Assembly (NCBI GenBank): GCA_947040555.1
Contig: CAMRBW010000019.1
Span: 1 to 42,126 of the forward strand
Length of the DNA stretch: 42,126 nt
Source of the DNA: an uncultured Oceanospirillales bacterium
GTDB taxonomy: Bacteria > Pseudomonadota > Gammaproteobacteria > Pseudomonadales > Endozoicomonadaceae
Direction: 5' to 3'
Below the pieces are notes generated by a model. That model was given only the letters and a program-made list of their open reading frames with translations, made no database searches and was not told the origin of the DNA. Made by a program: the position numbers and the translations under genes. This document shows positions 1-8,611 of this stretch, piece by piece; position 1 is the stretch's first letter; each line of letters begins with the position of its first letter.

Positions 1-117
1 CCAGATCTATTCTAACCGGTTATTTGGGTTTTCAACATAGCGCGAGCCCAGTGCCGGCATAACCATCCCAGCCTAAAGTAAAATGGCGCGGGTCATGTAT
101 AGTCAAACACAAATTAA

Positions 118-153
118 AAAGCAAAAAACAAAGGAGCAGCACTCCTCCTTTGT
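118..153 (-). terminator. Rho-independent terminator of the spe operon
   Basis: A 9-bp perfect stem (ACAAAGGAG at 128-136 with CTCCTTTGT at 145-153, loop 137-144) is followed on the minus strand by a T-rich tract (TTTTTTGCTTTTT). It lies 25 bases past the speB stop codon, so it should end the speE-speA-speD-speB transcript. Bases 1-117 contain nothing I can recognise. Confidence 0.85.
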
Positions 154-177
154 CCCTTATTACTTTTCTGGTGACGT

Positions 178-1101
178 TTAATTCTGTTTCAACAGGGCTT
201 GGAGGTAGAGCATCTCCAATGCCACGGTGGCTCCCGCCAGCGCGGTAATACCGGCGTGGTCGTAGGCTGGAGCGACTTCCACCACATCCATGCCGACGAT
301 ATTCAGCCCTTGCAGACCACGCAGAATATGCATGGCCCGGTCGGTGGTCAGACCACCACATACCGGAGTGCCGGTTCCCGGCGCATAGGCCGGGTCAAGG
401 CTGTCTACGTCAAAGGTCAGGTAGACCGGATTATCACCCACCGTTTCACGCACCTTTGCCAAAATATCATCAACAGAAGTATTGTTGACGTAACCGGCAT
501 CGAGCACTTTGAACGGTGTGTTTACATGGTCGTACGTGGTGCGAATGCCCAACTGGATCGAGGCAGAAGCATCGATCAGGTTTTCAACCTGCGCATGATG
601 GAACATGGTGCCGTGGTCAAATTTGCCACCCATATCGTAATCATCGGTATGGGCATCAAAGTGAATCAACGACATCCTGCCAAAATGTTTGGCGTGAGCA
701 CGGAGCAGTGGCAGCGTCACAAAGTGATCGCCACCAAAGCTCAACATCTTCTTGCCTGCCGCCAGCACCTGGTCCGCATGAAAGAACAATGTGTCGCTCA
801 TATCCTGAGCATTGCCACTCTCAAACACGATATCGCCACAGTCTACGATCGAAAGATGATCTTTCAGATCGAAGAACCATGGCCAGCGTTTGCCTTCCCA
901 GGCCAGATTAACTGATGCCTTACGCACCGCTTCCGGCCCATGACGACTGCCGCTGCGCCCCGTTGTTGCCAGATCAAACGGAATGCCGGTAATCACCACA
1001 TCCGCATCAGAATTGGCCGGGTCAAAATGCAACGGCTGTCGCAAAAAGCCAAACGCATTGGCGTACAGAGAGAAGTCTTCCCTTTTTCCCAGTGTTGTCA
1101 T
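178..1101 (-). CDS. speB: Agmatinase (agmatine ureohydrolase)
   Basis: Hydrolyses agmatine to putrescine and urea in the cytoplasm; a binuclear Mn enzyme of the ureohydrolase (arginase) family. The 307-aa product is collinear with E. coli SpeB (306 aa) from the N-terminus (MTTLG against MSTLG). The metal ligands are all present: GGDH with H126, FDAHTD with D149, H151 and D153, and TFDVD with D231 and D233, followed by the substrate-loop motif [10 protein letters not shown]. It is the last gene of the operon. Its ATG overlaps the speD TGA as ATGA, which suggests translational coupling. It supplies the putrescine that SpeE, at the head of the same operon, aminopropylates. Confidence 0.97.
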   Translation of the reverse strand: MTTLGKREDFSLYANAFGFLRQPLHFDPANSDADVVITGIPFDLATTGRSGSRHGPEAVRKASVNLAWEGKRWPWFFDLKDHLSIVDCGDIVFESGNAQDMSDTLFFHADQVLAAGKKMLSFGGDHFVTLPLLRAHAKHFGRMSLIHFDAHTDDYDMGGKFDHGTMFHHAQVENLIDASASIQLGIRTTYDHVNTPFKVLDAGYVNNTSVDDILAKVRETVGDNPVYLTFDVDSLDPAYAPGTGTPVCGGLTTDRAMHILRGLQGLNIVGMDVVEVAPAYDHAGITALAGATVALEMLYLQALLKQN

Positions 1102-2036
1102 GCAGCTTTCCCGGTCAACCTCTCTGCGGCGATCACTTTGTGCTCTCCATGCTGGTAGTGGTTAAACGTCATGTCATAACCACACGGCAGAGCAATTTTA
1201 CTTTCCGCCAAGCAAGTGAATCGCTCGTTCTCCAGCAGAGGGGCCAGTGCGTTAAAACCGATCAGATCCCAGCTACCGGGCTTCAGAGCATCCAGCATAA
1301 TCTCCAGAATACCAGAGTCTTCCAGTTCCAAATTGGTCTCGAAGCTGACGTAGGAACTCTCTTCCTGAGGCGTGATATGAAAAGTCGCATAACGATCGCC
1401 CTTGATCGCATTCAGAGAATAGCCGAACGGTTCAAACAACCAGTCACGGATCTCAAAACCCGGCAAAATCTGATCCAGACAGAGCAGCTTGCGCACACCT
1501 TCCAGAGTCTGACCTTCACTGCGCAGATAATCAGCACCTTCACCCTTGATGTGATACATCAGCAGCTCGCTGGTTGTATCCCCCTGTTCAGGCTGATAAG
1601 GCTTGTTCAGATGGAAGATATAATTGTGGTGACTATCCAGATTGCCCAGACGATAAGCAGTACCATCCAGACGCTCACTTATCCGGTCAATATCTTCCTG
1701 GAAAGAGCTCTTCTGCAGATGAGACAGGTACTCATTCTTGCGCTGATAGCTGGCAAAAAGAATATTTTTGTCGCTTACATGGTCGCAAAAATAAAGGAAT
1801 GCCTCGGCCAGAGTTGTGGTACCACAGGTCAACATCAGGAAGCGATCATCCCAAACGAACAGGCTGGACTCTGACAGCAGGTAGGCATCGCAATGCTCAT
1901 TGCTGATGGTGTCGAGAATCTCAGCACAAGCATGGGCGACAACCTTCGTCCAGAAATCTTTGCCCAAAGCGCGCAGAGAACCAAATTCAGTGGAGGTAAT
2001 TACCTCAATTTTTTTTTCCGATCCTTCGAAAAACAT
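1098..2036 (-). CDS. speD: S-adenosylmethionine decarboxylase, eukaryotic-type (pyruvoyl enzyme)
   Basis: Makes decarboxylated SAM, the aminopropyl donor for spermidine synthase. The 312-aa product from ATG (313 aa from the GTG at 2037-2039) resembles the eukaryotic SAM decarboxylase family (PF01536; human enzyme 334 aa), not the short bacterial SpeD family (PF02675). In 313-aa numbering it has FFEGSEK near the N-terminus (E5 and E8, matching human E8 and E11), LSESSLFVW with the self-cleavage pair E57-S58 that gives the pyruvoyl group, TCGTT (C72, matching human C82), YSLN (S208) and HITPQ (H221), then SYVSFETNL. The ATG overlaps the speA stop as TGATG and the stop overlaps speB as ATGA. All catalytic residues are kept, so it should be active. 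Family assignment is firm; the start is uncertain by one codon. Confidence 0.95.
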   Translation of the reverse strand: MFFEGSEKKIEVITSTEFGSLRALGKDFWTKVVAHACAEILDTISNEHCDAYLLSESSLFVWDDRFLMLTCGTTTLAEAFLYFCDHVSDKNILFASYQRKNEYLSHLQKSSFQEDIDRISERLDGTAYRLGNLDSHHNYIFHLNKPYQPEQGDTTSELLMYHIKGEGADYLRSEGQTLEGVRKLLCLDQILPGFEIRDWLFEPFGYSLNAIKGDRYATFHITPQEESSYVSFETNLELEDSGILEIMLDALKPGSWDLIGFNALAPLLENERFTCLAESKIALPCGYDMTFNHYQHGEHKVIAAERLTGKAA

Positions 2037-3988
2037 CACTGTTCATTGGCTCCAAAGTGTTCGAGATAGGTGTAGCCTTTCAGGCCTGCTTCCAGCTCCT
2101 CAAGAACAGAGGCGCGTTTTGATTCCGGTAGATACTTTTCAACAAGCTGCCGATAGGTCTCCAGAAAACTCTCGGGCTTCAGGTCGACATAACGAAGCAC
2201 GTCTTCAACGGTATCACCCGGCTTATAATCAGAGACTTCAATACCACCCTGATCATTAATCCGCACCGATACCGTGTCTGTGTCGCCAAACAGGTTGTGC
2301 ATATTGCCCAGTATTTCCTGATAGGCTCCCACCAGAAAAACGCCTATACGATAGGGTTTATCAGGGTGCCATGCCGGAACGGGCAATGTGGTTTCCAGCC
2401 CCTGACCATCCACACACTGGTCAATGGTGCCGTCGGAATCACAGGTCACATCCAGCATAACCGCACGTTTTTCCGGTGGCTGATCCAGACCGGAAAGTGG
2501 CAACACCGGGAACACCTGATCAATACCCCAGGCATCCGGCATTGACTGGAACAGGGAGAAGTTGACGTAGAATTTATCCGCCAGCTTTTCACTCAGCTCA
2601 TCAATCACCGGACGGTGAGCACGGTTACGGGGAGAGAGGCGCTTGGACAGCTCATAGGCAATACGCAGATTGAGAGACTCTGCCCAGGCCCGCTGCTCCA
2701 GAGAGACCATCCCCATACCAAACAGGGTGTGAACTTCTACAAGGTCACTGTGACTGTCGTTGAACAGTTCAATCAGCGCTCGCTGCTCAATACCGTTGTT
2801 CAGGTCTTGCCAGGAGCTCCACATGTTGTGCAGTAACTGGGGGGCATCGGCTGCTGGAGGTTGTTGCTCCTGGGGCTCATAGCTTTCGACACCAACAACA
2901 TCGGTGATCAGCACGGCATGGTGAGCGGTCAGATTACGACCAGATTCAGAGATAAGGCGGGGAGCAGGAATGTTGTACTGGGCACAGAGGTCGCCGATGG
3001 TGTAAACGATATTGTTTGCATATTCCTGTCGACTGTAGTTCATGGAGCAGGCGCTCTGGCTGCGAGTACCTTCGTAATCAACAGCCAGACCGCCACCAAC
3101 ATCAATACAGCGGATAGGTGCTCCCATACGATATAACTCGGCATAAACCCTTGCCAGTTCACTGACCCCCTGACGTATATCCCGGATATCGGCAATCTGG
3201 GAACCCAGATGGAAGTGCAGCAGCTGCAGGCAGTCCATCTTGCCCTGCTCGCGCAGGCGGTCCAGCACAATGAGTACCTGACTGGCCGAAAGCCCGAACT
3301 TGGATTTTTCACCGCCGCTGGCCTGCCACTTGCCCTTGCCCTGAGACGCCAGACGAATACGCAGACCCAACCGTGGTGTTACCCCCAGTTGTTCCGCTTC
3401 CTTCAGGACCATATCCAGCTCGGTCATCTTCTCCAGCACGATATAGACCTGGTGACCCAGCTGTTCACCGATCAGTGCCAGACGAATATATTCGCTGTCC
3501 TTGTAACCGTTGCAGACAATCACCGAGCTGGCACGGCTGGCCATAGCCAATACCGCCAACAGTTCCGGTTTGCTGCCTGCTTCCAGACCCAGTTGACGGT
3601 TCTGTTTAGCGGCCTGACTCTCCAGAATTTCCTCTACAACCAGGCGCTGCTGGTTAACCTTGATCGGGTAGACCGCCAGGTAATCATTCTGGTAACCGTA
3701 CTCATGAATAGCCTGATTGAACGCATCGCAAAGTGTATTAACTCTGTCGTGCAATATCTCCGGGAAACGCACCAGAACAGGCAAAGACGCACCCTCCTGA
3801 ATCAGTTTTTCGGTAATCGCATTCAGACTGATGGATGGTCGGTTTTCGGGCTGATAGACCACATTGCCATCATCGCTGATGTCAAAATAGCCCTGACTCC
3901 AATAACGAGCATTGTAAGTGGAGCGGGCTTCCGCCACGCTCCAGCTCTTATCGTCGGAGCTCAAGTGAGGAGTGAACTCATTAATCAT
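2036..3988 (-). CDS. speA: Biosynthetic arginine decarboxylase
   Basis: PLP-dependent decarboxylation of arginine to agmatine, the first step of the agmatine route to putrescine. The 650-aa length matches SpeA (about 630-660 aa). The fold-III, alanine-racemase-like N-terminal barrel carries the PLP lysine in YPIKVNQ (K110). Further family signatures are [13 protein letters not shown], the glycine-rich phosphate loop around [13 protein letters not shown] and the C-terminal TCDSDG motif. The start ATG lies inside the end of speE (8-base overlap) and the stop overlaps speD, so all four spe genes are packed without spacers. No signal peptide is seen; E. coli SpeA is reported partly periplasmic, but nothing here supports that. 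Confidence 0.97.
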   Translation of the reverse strand: MINEFTPHLSSDDKSWSVAEARSTYNARYWSQGYFDISDDGNVVYQPENRPSISLNAITEKLIQEGASLPVLVRFPEILHDRVNTLCDAFNQAIHEYGYQNDYLAVYPIKVNQQRLVVEEILESQAAKQNRQLGLEAGSKPELLAVLAMASRASSVIVCNGYKDSEYIRLALIGEQLGHQVYIVLEKMTELDMVLKEAEQLGVTPRLGLRIRLASQGKGKWQASGGEKSKFGLSASQVLIVLDRLREQGKMDCLQLLHFHLGSQIADIRDIRQGVSELARVYAELYRMGAPIRCIDVGGGLAVDYEGTRSQSACSMNYSRQEYANNIVYTIGDLCAQYNIPAPRLISESGRNLTAHHAVLITDVVGVESYEPQEQQPPAADAPQLLHNMWSSWQDLNNGIEQRALIELFNDSHSDLVEVHTLFGMGMVSLEQRAWAESLNLRIAYELSKRLSPRNRAHRPVIDELSEKLADKFYVNFSLFQSMPDAWGIDQVFPVLPLSGLDQPPEKRAVMLDVTCDSDGTIDQCVDGQGLETTLPVPAWHPDKPYRIGVFLVGAYQEILGNMHNLFGDTDTVSVRINDQGGIEVSDYKPGDTVEDVLRYVDLKPESFLETYRQLVEKYLPESKRASVLEELEAGLKGYTYLEHFGANEQ

Positions 3989-4859
3989 TAACTGTCTGTA
4001 CCGCCTGTTCTACGTAACGCGGAAGAGCAAACGCTGCCTGATGAACGGCAGGTGTGTAGTAACGGGTTTCAATGCCAGCGGCATTGAAACGGGCGGTCAG
4101 CTCTTCCAGAGAGACATGGCGAGACTCCGGATTGTTAGCACCCCAGGCGAAGGTCATGATGCCACCGGCGTAAGTGGGAACGGCAGCACTATAGAACCAG
4201 ATGTCGTTCATGTAGTGCCCCAGACGACGGGCAGTGGTTTCCACCTCGTGCAACTGCATAAAGCAGACACCATTCTGAGCGACAAACATACCGTTTTCGG
4301 TCAGCAGCCGCTTGCAGCCAGCGTAAAAATCGGACGTGAACAGGACTTCGCCAGGGCCGATAGGATCGGTGCAGTCGGAGATAATCACATCGAAGCTGCC
4401 GTCTGGCGTCTTCTCACTATCGTTAACAAACTCGATACCGTCACAGATAACCAGATTTACCCGCGGATCGTCGTAAGCACCGGCAGAGTGGTTTGGCAGG
4501 AACTCCCGACACATATCCACCACAGCACTATCGATTTCAACCATGGTCACATGCTCAATAGTTTCGTGCTTCAGCACTTCACGGAGCATACCGCCGTCAC
4601 CACCGCCGATGATCAGAACACGTTTGGCATTGCCGTGGGCAAGCACAGGTACGTGAGTCAGCATCTCGTGGTAAATAAACTCATCACGCTCGGTAGTCTG
4701 GATAACACCATCCAGAGCCATCATACGACCGAACTCTTTGTTTTCGAAAATCACCAGATGTTGATGGTCTGTTTTCTGTTCAAACAGCATCTTATCGACA
4801 GTGAAGTGTTGACCATAAGTCTCGTAGAGAGTCTCGGAGTAGAGGTTATCTTTCAGCAT
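3981..4859 (-). CDS. speE: Spermidine synthase
   Basis: Transfers the aminopropyl group of decarboxylated SAM to putrescine, giving spermidine and methylthioadenosine. The 292-aa protein has a small N-terminal beta domain and a Rossmann methyltransferase-like core. GGGDGG at 85-90 binds the nucleotide donor, E108/D110 (VEID) contact the ribose, and DCTDP (D162, D165) holds the catalytic aspartate. It is the first gene of the operon and has a clear ribosome binding site (GAGG about nine bases before the ATG). Having the last enzyme of the pathway first is compatible with dosage or feedback control, but that is inference. Family identity is secure; spermidine as product is inferred from overall similarity to bacterial SpeE. 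Confidence 0.96.
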   Translation of the reverse strand: MLKDNLYSETLYETYGQHFTVDKMLFEQKTDHQHLVIFENKEFGRMMALDGVIQTTERDEFIYHEMLTHVPVLAHGNAKRVLIIGGGDGGMLREVLKHETIEHVTMVEIDSAVVDMCREFLPNHSAGAYDDPRVNLVICDGIEFVNDSEKTPDGSFDVIISDCTDPIGPGEVLFTSDFYAGCKRLLTENGMFVAQNGVCFMQLHEVETTARRLGHYMNDIWFYSAAVPTYAGGIMTFAWGANNPESRHVSLEELTARFNAAGIETRYYTPAVHQAAFALPRYVEQAVQTVND

Positions 4860-5415
4860 GGATTTTTCCTCAAATACTGAAATTACCAGCCACGGACTGG
4901 AGCTTTCGAAAAAAAGGGAGGGAACTTGCGGTTTGGAAACAGCCTTGTTCTTTAGTGTTTGTTTCTTATCGTAACGATTATAAATTCGTGCTCCGGTGAC
5001 TTACCCACGACGAATGCCGTATTAGACGCAAAATCACCCATAAAATATACACGAATCGAGCAAATACTAACCATTACTACATAAGAAGACGGCATATTAG
5101 ACCGGTAAAAAATCGGTATTACAATAGTCTTCGTCAATCGTTTTCAAGGTTGGGGATTATCCGCATAATGGAGTCAGATTAAACACATCTACACTCCCAT
5201 CTTTAGTGGCTATGTATTTATTTTCGTCAATATTGTGTAAAATCCGCGGATTGCAACAACTACGCATTGCCGAAACAAACACTCCTTGGTAGTTTATGTT
5301 GGATTTTTTGTGTGCTGTTTGCGTAACCGAATTCTGGAAGAAGGAAGGCAGGGTTCGCAACTAGACCTGTCGGTAAGATGTTTACCTTTGCCTCCGGGCA
5401 GTAATTAGTGTTGAT
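4860..5415. other. Divergent intergenic region between speE and ackA
   Basis: This 556-base AT-rich region separates two divergent genes and must hold promoters for both the spe operon and ackA. I find no convincing sigma-70 pair. TATTAGAC occurs twice in direct orientation (5020-5027 and 5095-5102), each followed within a few bases by AAAATC. ATTCGTG (4984-4990) is mirrored by CACGAAT (5050-5056). Two short minus-strand ORFs (61 and 67 codons) lack ribosome binding sites and recognisable sequence, and I do not call them genes. Confidence 0.4.
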
Positions 5416-6612
5416 ATGGCCATGACTAAAGAAAATATTCTGATCATCAACTGCGGCAGCTCCTCTCTGAAGTTTGCCGTGATCAACCCTAGCAGCGGTG
5501 AAGAGTTCATCAACGGCATTGCTGAGCGTCTAGGTGAAGCTGAAGCGTTCATCCGCTGGAAATTCCAGGGCAACAAAGAGAGCGAAACGCTGAATGGCGG
5601 CGCTCACGACGCAGCTGTTGAAGCTCTGCTGCACATGCTGGAAGCCAAGGGCCTGAAAGAAGGAATCGCCGCTGTTGGTCACCGTGTTGTTCACGGTGGT
5701 GAAACCTTCAAAGAGTCTTGCATCGTCACTAAAGAAGCTATGCAGGCTATCGAAGATTGCACACATCTGGCACCACTGCACAACCCTGCCAACCTGGTGG
5801 GTATCAAGGCTGCCCAGAAACACTTCCCTGGTCTGCCAATGACGGTGGTATTTGATACCTCTTTCCACCAATCCATGCCAGACAAAGCGTTCACCTACGC
5901 GGTTCCTTACAAGTTCTACCGTGAAAACGGTCTGCGTAAGTACGGCTTCCACGGCACCAGCTACCGCTTTGTGTCCCGTGCGGCCTGCGAAATGCTGGAT
6001 CTGGACATCAGCAACAGCAAGATCCTGATCGCCCACCTGGGTAACGGTGCAAGCTGTGCGGCTGTTCTGAACGGCGAATCCATGGATACCACCATGGGCC
6101 TGACTCCGCTGGAAGGTCTGGTAATGGGTACTCGTTGCGGCAACATCGACGCCAACGTGTTCTCCTTCCTGAACAAGGAATACGGCTATTCCATCGAAGA
6201 GATCACCGACATTCTGAACAAGAAGTCCGGTCTGCTGGGTATCTCTGAACTGTCCAACGACTGCCGTGTAATCGAAGAAGCTTACATGGAAGGCAACAAG
6301 CAGGCGACTCTGGCTATGGACGTATTCTGCTACGTTCTGGCTAAGCAGCTGGCGGGTATGGCTGTTGCTACTGGCGGCGTTGACGCTCTGGCCTTCACTG
6401 GCGGTATCGGTGAGAACTCCGACATCATCCGTGGCAAGGTTGTCGAAGCACTGGCATTCCTGGGCTTCGAGCTGGACAAGCAGCGTAACCTGGATTGCCG
6501 CTTCGGTAACGAAGGCGTTATCTCTTCCGATACTTCCCGCGCCACTGCTCTGGTTGTATCTACCAACGAAGAGCTGATGATCGCCAAGGACACCGCTGCC
6601 CTGATCTCCTGA
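5416..6612 (+). CDS. ackA: Acetate kinase
   Basis: Interconverts acetyl phosphate plus ADP and acetate plus ATP. The 398-aa length is typical. Visible ASKHA-fold signatures: INCGSSSLKF with N12, GHRVVHGGE with R90, FDTSFH with catalytic D147, FHGTS with H179, HLGNGAS, MGTR with R240, and GGIGENS near the C-terminus. A second ATG six bases downstream (5422) is an equally possible start; neither has a strong ribosome binding site. The gene uses abundant optimal codons (CTG, GGT, AAC), which fits high expression. Phosphotransacetylase (pta), its common partner, is not adjacent: the next gene is a convergent transporter. The gene is monocistronic and ends in a strong terminator. Confidence 0.97.
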   Translation: MAMTKENILIINCGSSSLKFAVINPSSGEEFINGIAERLGEAEAFIRWKFQGNKESETLNGGAHDAAVEALLHMLEAKGLKEGIAAVGHRVVHGGETFKESCIVTKEAMQAIEDCTHLAPLHNPANLVGIKAAQKHFPGLPMTVVFDTSFHQSMPDKAFTYAVPYKFYRENGLRKYGFHGTSYRFVSRAACEMLDLDISNSKILIAHLGNGASCAAVLNGESMDTTMGLTPLEGLVMGTRCGNIDANVFSFLNKEYGYSIEEITDILNKKSGLLGISELSNDCRVIEEAYMEGNKQATLAMDVFCYVLAKQLAGMAVATGGVDALAFTGGIGENSDIIRGKVVEALAFLGFELDKQRNLDCRFGNEGVISSDTSRATALVVSTNEELMIAKDTAALIS

Positions 6613-6632
6613 TCCAAGGCTGCGATATCCTG

Positions 6633-6671
6633 AAAAAAAGCCGCCACTGCATTGCAGTGGCGGCTTTTTTT
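6633..6671. terminator. Bidirectional Rho-independent terminator
   Basis: A perfect 11-bp stem (GCCGCCACTGC at 6640-6650, GCAGTGGCGGC at 6654-6664) with a 3-base loop is flanked by A7 on the left and T7 on the right. It lies between convergent ackA and the exporter gene and should work in both directions. Confidence 0.95.
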
Positions 6672-6702
6672 GTACGACATGTTCACAATGGGGAAATAAA
6701 AA

Positions 6703-7965
6703 TCAGGCCGCTTTCTGATGCCCTGATGGGGCGTGATCGACTTCATCCTCCATAGTTTCAGTCTGACCACTATCCCGATACCCGCCCAAAAGTATCAGCG
6801 ACGCCAGCGACAGAACACCACAGCCCGCCATAATCGCAGCCATAGGTACCGCTGTGCCATTATGCAGAACACCAACAAGACCGGCGGTAACACCACCAAT
6901 ACCGAAGCGCATGACACCGGCAGCCGCATTGGCCGTACCGGCGGTTTTGGGGAAGTGCTCCAGCGCCAGGGCATTTGCGTTCGGGCCGGTAAAACTCATC
7001 ACGCCCACAAACAGCATACAAGGGATAACCACACCGGCTAGCCCACCAATACCGATACTGGCACTCAGCAATAATCCAAGGCCCGCTACGCAGGCAGCGC
7101 TACAGCCAAACAACAACAAATTACGCAATTCAAAACGCCCCATCAAGCGCATATTGATCAGGTTGCAGATCCCCATGGCAATAATATTCAGGGCGAACAG
7201 AAAACCGTAATTATCCGGGCTAACACCGAACAGTTCGATATAGACAAAGGGGGAGCCGCTGATAAAGGCAAACATGCCGCCAAAGAAAAAGCTGTGGGCG
7301 AGAATGCAGCTCATGGCGGGACGATGGCTGACCACACTCCAGTACGTTCTCCCCAGATCCCGTAACTTCATAGGAGATCGGCGATCATCCGGCAACGACT
7401 CCTTCAAACAGGTAAACGCCAGCACAAACGCCAGCACGCCCAAAAATGCCAGAAACAGGAACAGGCTCTGCCAGCCAGCCAGCTTCAGAAGCTGACCGCC
7501 GAGTATCGGTGCCACCAGCGGAGCGATCGTCATGACCAGCAAAATGGACGACAACACCCGCGCACACTGCTGCCGGGGAAACATATCCCGCACCATGGCA
7601 GGAATACAGACCGTGACCGCAGCACCAGACATGGCTTGCAAGACCCTGACCGCAATCAACTCATTCGCACTGCCTGCCATAGATGCCAGGAGATTGGTGA
7701 CCACATAACCGATCATACCGGGCAGCATCACGTTCATCCGACCAAAACGATCAGAGAGTGGCCCAAAAATAACCTGTCCCATGGCGAAACCTATGGTGTA
7801 GGCGCTCAGGGTCAGCTGTATCCGCCCTTGAGGCTCTCCCATCTCACGGGCGATTGTGGGTAATGCCGGAAGATACAAGTCGATGGCCATGGGGCCAAGG
7901 CAGGTGATAATTCCGAGAATAATAACCAGCAACTGCCGGCTTCGGGGCGAATCGATGTCATACAT
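6703..7965 (-). CDS. MFS drug exporter, Bcr/CflA family
   Basis: A 420-aa, predominantly hydrophobic protein with about 12 transmembrane helices, of the major facilitator superfamily (DHA1 drug:proton antiporters). The N-terminal AIDLYLPALP motif (27-36) is characteristic of Bcr/CflA transporters. MFS motif A is GPLSDRFGR (68-76) between helices 2 and 3. Family members export bicyclomycin, sulfonamides, chloramphenicol or small metabolites such as cysteine; the substrate here cannot be told from sequence. The C-terminus is a short acidic, His-containing cytoplasmic tail. It is a single gene, convergent with ackA and sharing its terminator. No regulator gene is adjacent. Confidence 0.9.
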   Translation of the reverse strand: MYDIDSPRSRQLLVIILGIITCLGPMAIDLYLPALPTIAREMGEPQGRIQLTLSAYTIGFAMGQVIFGPLSDRFGRMNVMLPGMIGYVVTNLLASMAGSANELIAVRVLQAMSGAAVTVCIPAMVRDMFPRQQCARVLSSILLVMTIAPLVAPILGGQLLKLAGWQSLFLFLAFLGVLAFVLAFTCLKESLPDDRRSPMKLRDLGRTYWSVVSHRPAMSCILAHSFFFGGMFAFISGSPFVYIELFGVSPDNYGFLFALNIIAMGICNLINMRLMGRFELRNLLLFGCSAACVAGLGLLLSASIGIGGLAGVVIPCMLFVGVMSFTGPNANALALEHFPKTAGTANAAAGVMRFGIGGVTAGLVGVLHNGTAVPMAAIMAGCGVLSLASLILLGGYRDSGQTETMEDEVDHAPSGHQKAA

Positions 7966-8289
7966 TAAGAACTATCCAGTTCGAGAAATTGGAACGAGAG
8001 ACAGAAAGCCAGAGGCTCAGATGCTATTTCTTCGCATTATTATGAAGATCGCCTGAAATTATCTGGGGTTTAGTTATTCGTTTTCAACAGGAAAAGTACT
8101 ATTCACTCGAACAAAAAACGTCGCTCACACAGTAAACGACATCAATCAAAAGCTTACAGATGGTCGTTATGATAGCAACCTGCGGATATCAATCCTATTC
8201 TGAGTAAAGACCCATCATTGCTGATGACAGGTCTCTTGGTATTACAGAACACAATGAAAATTCACAAATAGCCTGTCAGGGAGAGAAAC
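7966..8289. other. Divergent promoter region, no gene seen
   Basis: A 324-base spacer between the divergent exporter and the ybaM-like gene. It is AT-rich and must carry both promoters. I see no strong -35/-10 pair, no stem-loop with a T tract and no credible ORF. Confidence 0.35.
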
Positions 8290-8514
8290 ATGGCTTACGA
8301 TGATGCCCCGGAACATGTGCAACTGGCTGTCAATATGATCCAGCAGATGGAAAGACTGGATTTTCCCGATGAAACTATTCTTGAAGCCTGTCTGCTGGTC
8401 ATCCAGGACACACTGAACAATATGAATCGGGAAGAACGTGTGACCTGGCGCATCCGTCTGAGTGGCATTCTTAGCGCCCCGGCAGATAAAAAAAACCAGC
8501 AAGCAACGCTATAG
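8290..8514 (+). CDS. Small YbaM-like protein (DUF2496 type)
   Basis: A 74-aa soluble, acidic, probably helical protein. The ATG is preceded by a strong ribosome binding site (AGGGAGAG, four bases upstream), which supports a real gene. The first 45 residues resemble E. coli YbaM (about 53 aa): MAYDDAPEHVQLAVNMI against the YbaM start with the same APxxVxLAV pattern, followed by a similar Leu-rich stretch. YbaM has no established function, so none is assigned. The C-terminal 25 residues are an extension. The cardiolipin synthase start lies 97 bases downstream on the same strand, so the two may be cotranscribed. The YbaM relation rests on memory of that sequence. Confidence 0.72.
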   Translation: MAYDDAPEHVQLAVNMIQQMERLDFPDETILEACLLVIQDTLNNMNREERVTWRIRLSGILSAPADKKNQQATL

Positions 8515-8611
8515 TCTGTGGCACTGCGCTCATCCGGGCAGCCCATACTGCCGGAAAGAGGTGAGCGCACATTTCATCTCTTCCTTTCCGTTAAACCAAG
8601 AGACAGTATCA

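Noticed and set aside
199-915. 238-codon plus-strand ORF opposite speB
   Set aside because: Mirror of the conserved speB gene; the protein has no family features. The same applies to the other long antisense ORFs opposite speD, speA, speE and ackA.
3972-4880. 302-codon plus-strand ORF opposite speE
   Set aside because: Antisense of a clear spermidine synthase gene with matched codon positions; no ribosome binding site.
4952-5360. Two short minus-strand ORFs (61 and 67 codons) in the speE-ackA gap
   Set aside because: One starts at TTG, neither has a ribosome binding site, and the sequences look random.
8462-8611. Upstream 50-codon extension of cardiolipin synthase
   Set aside because: It overlaps the ybaM-like gene, adds a polar stretch foreign to the family and has no ribosome binding site; the GTG at 8612 gives the right length.
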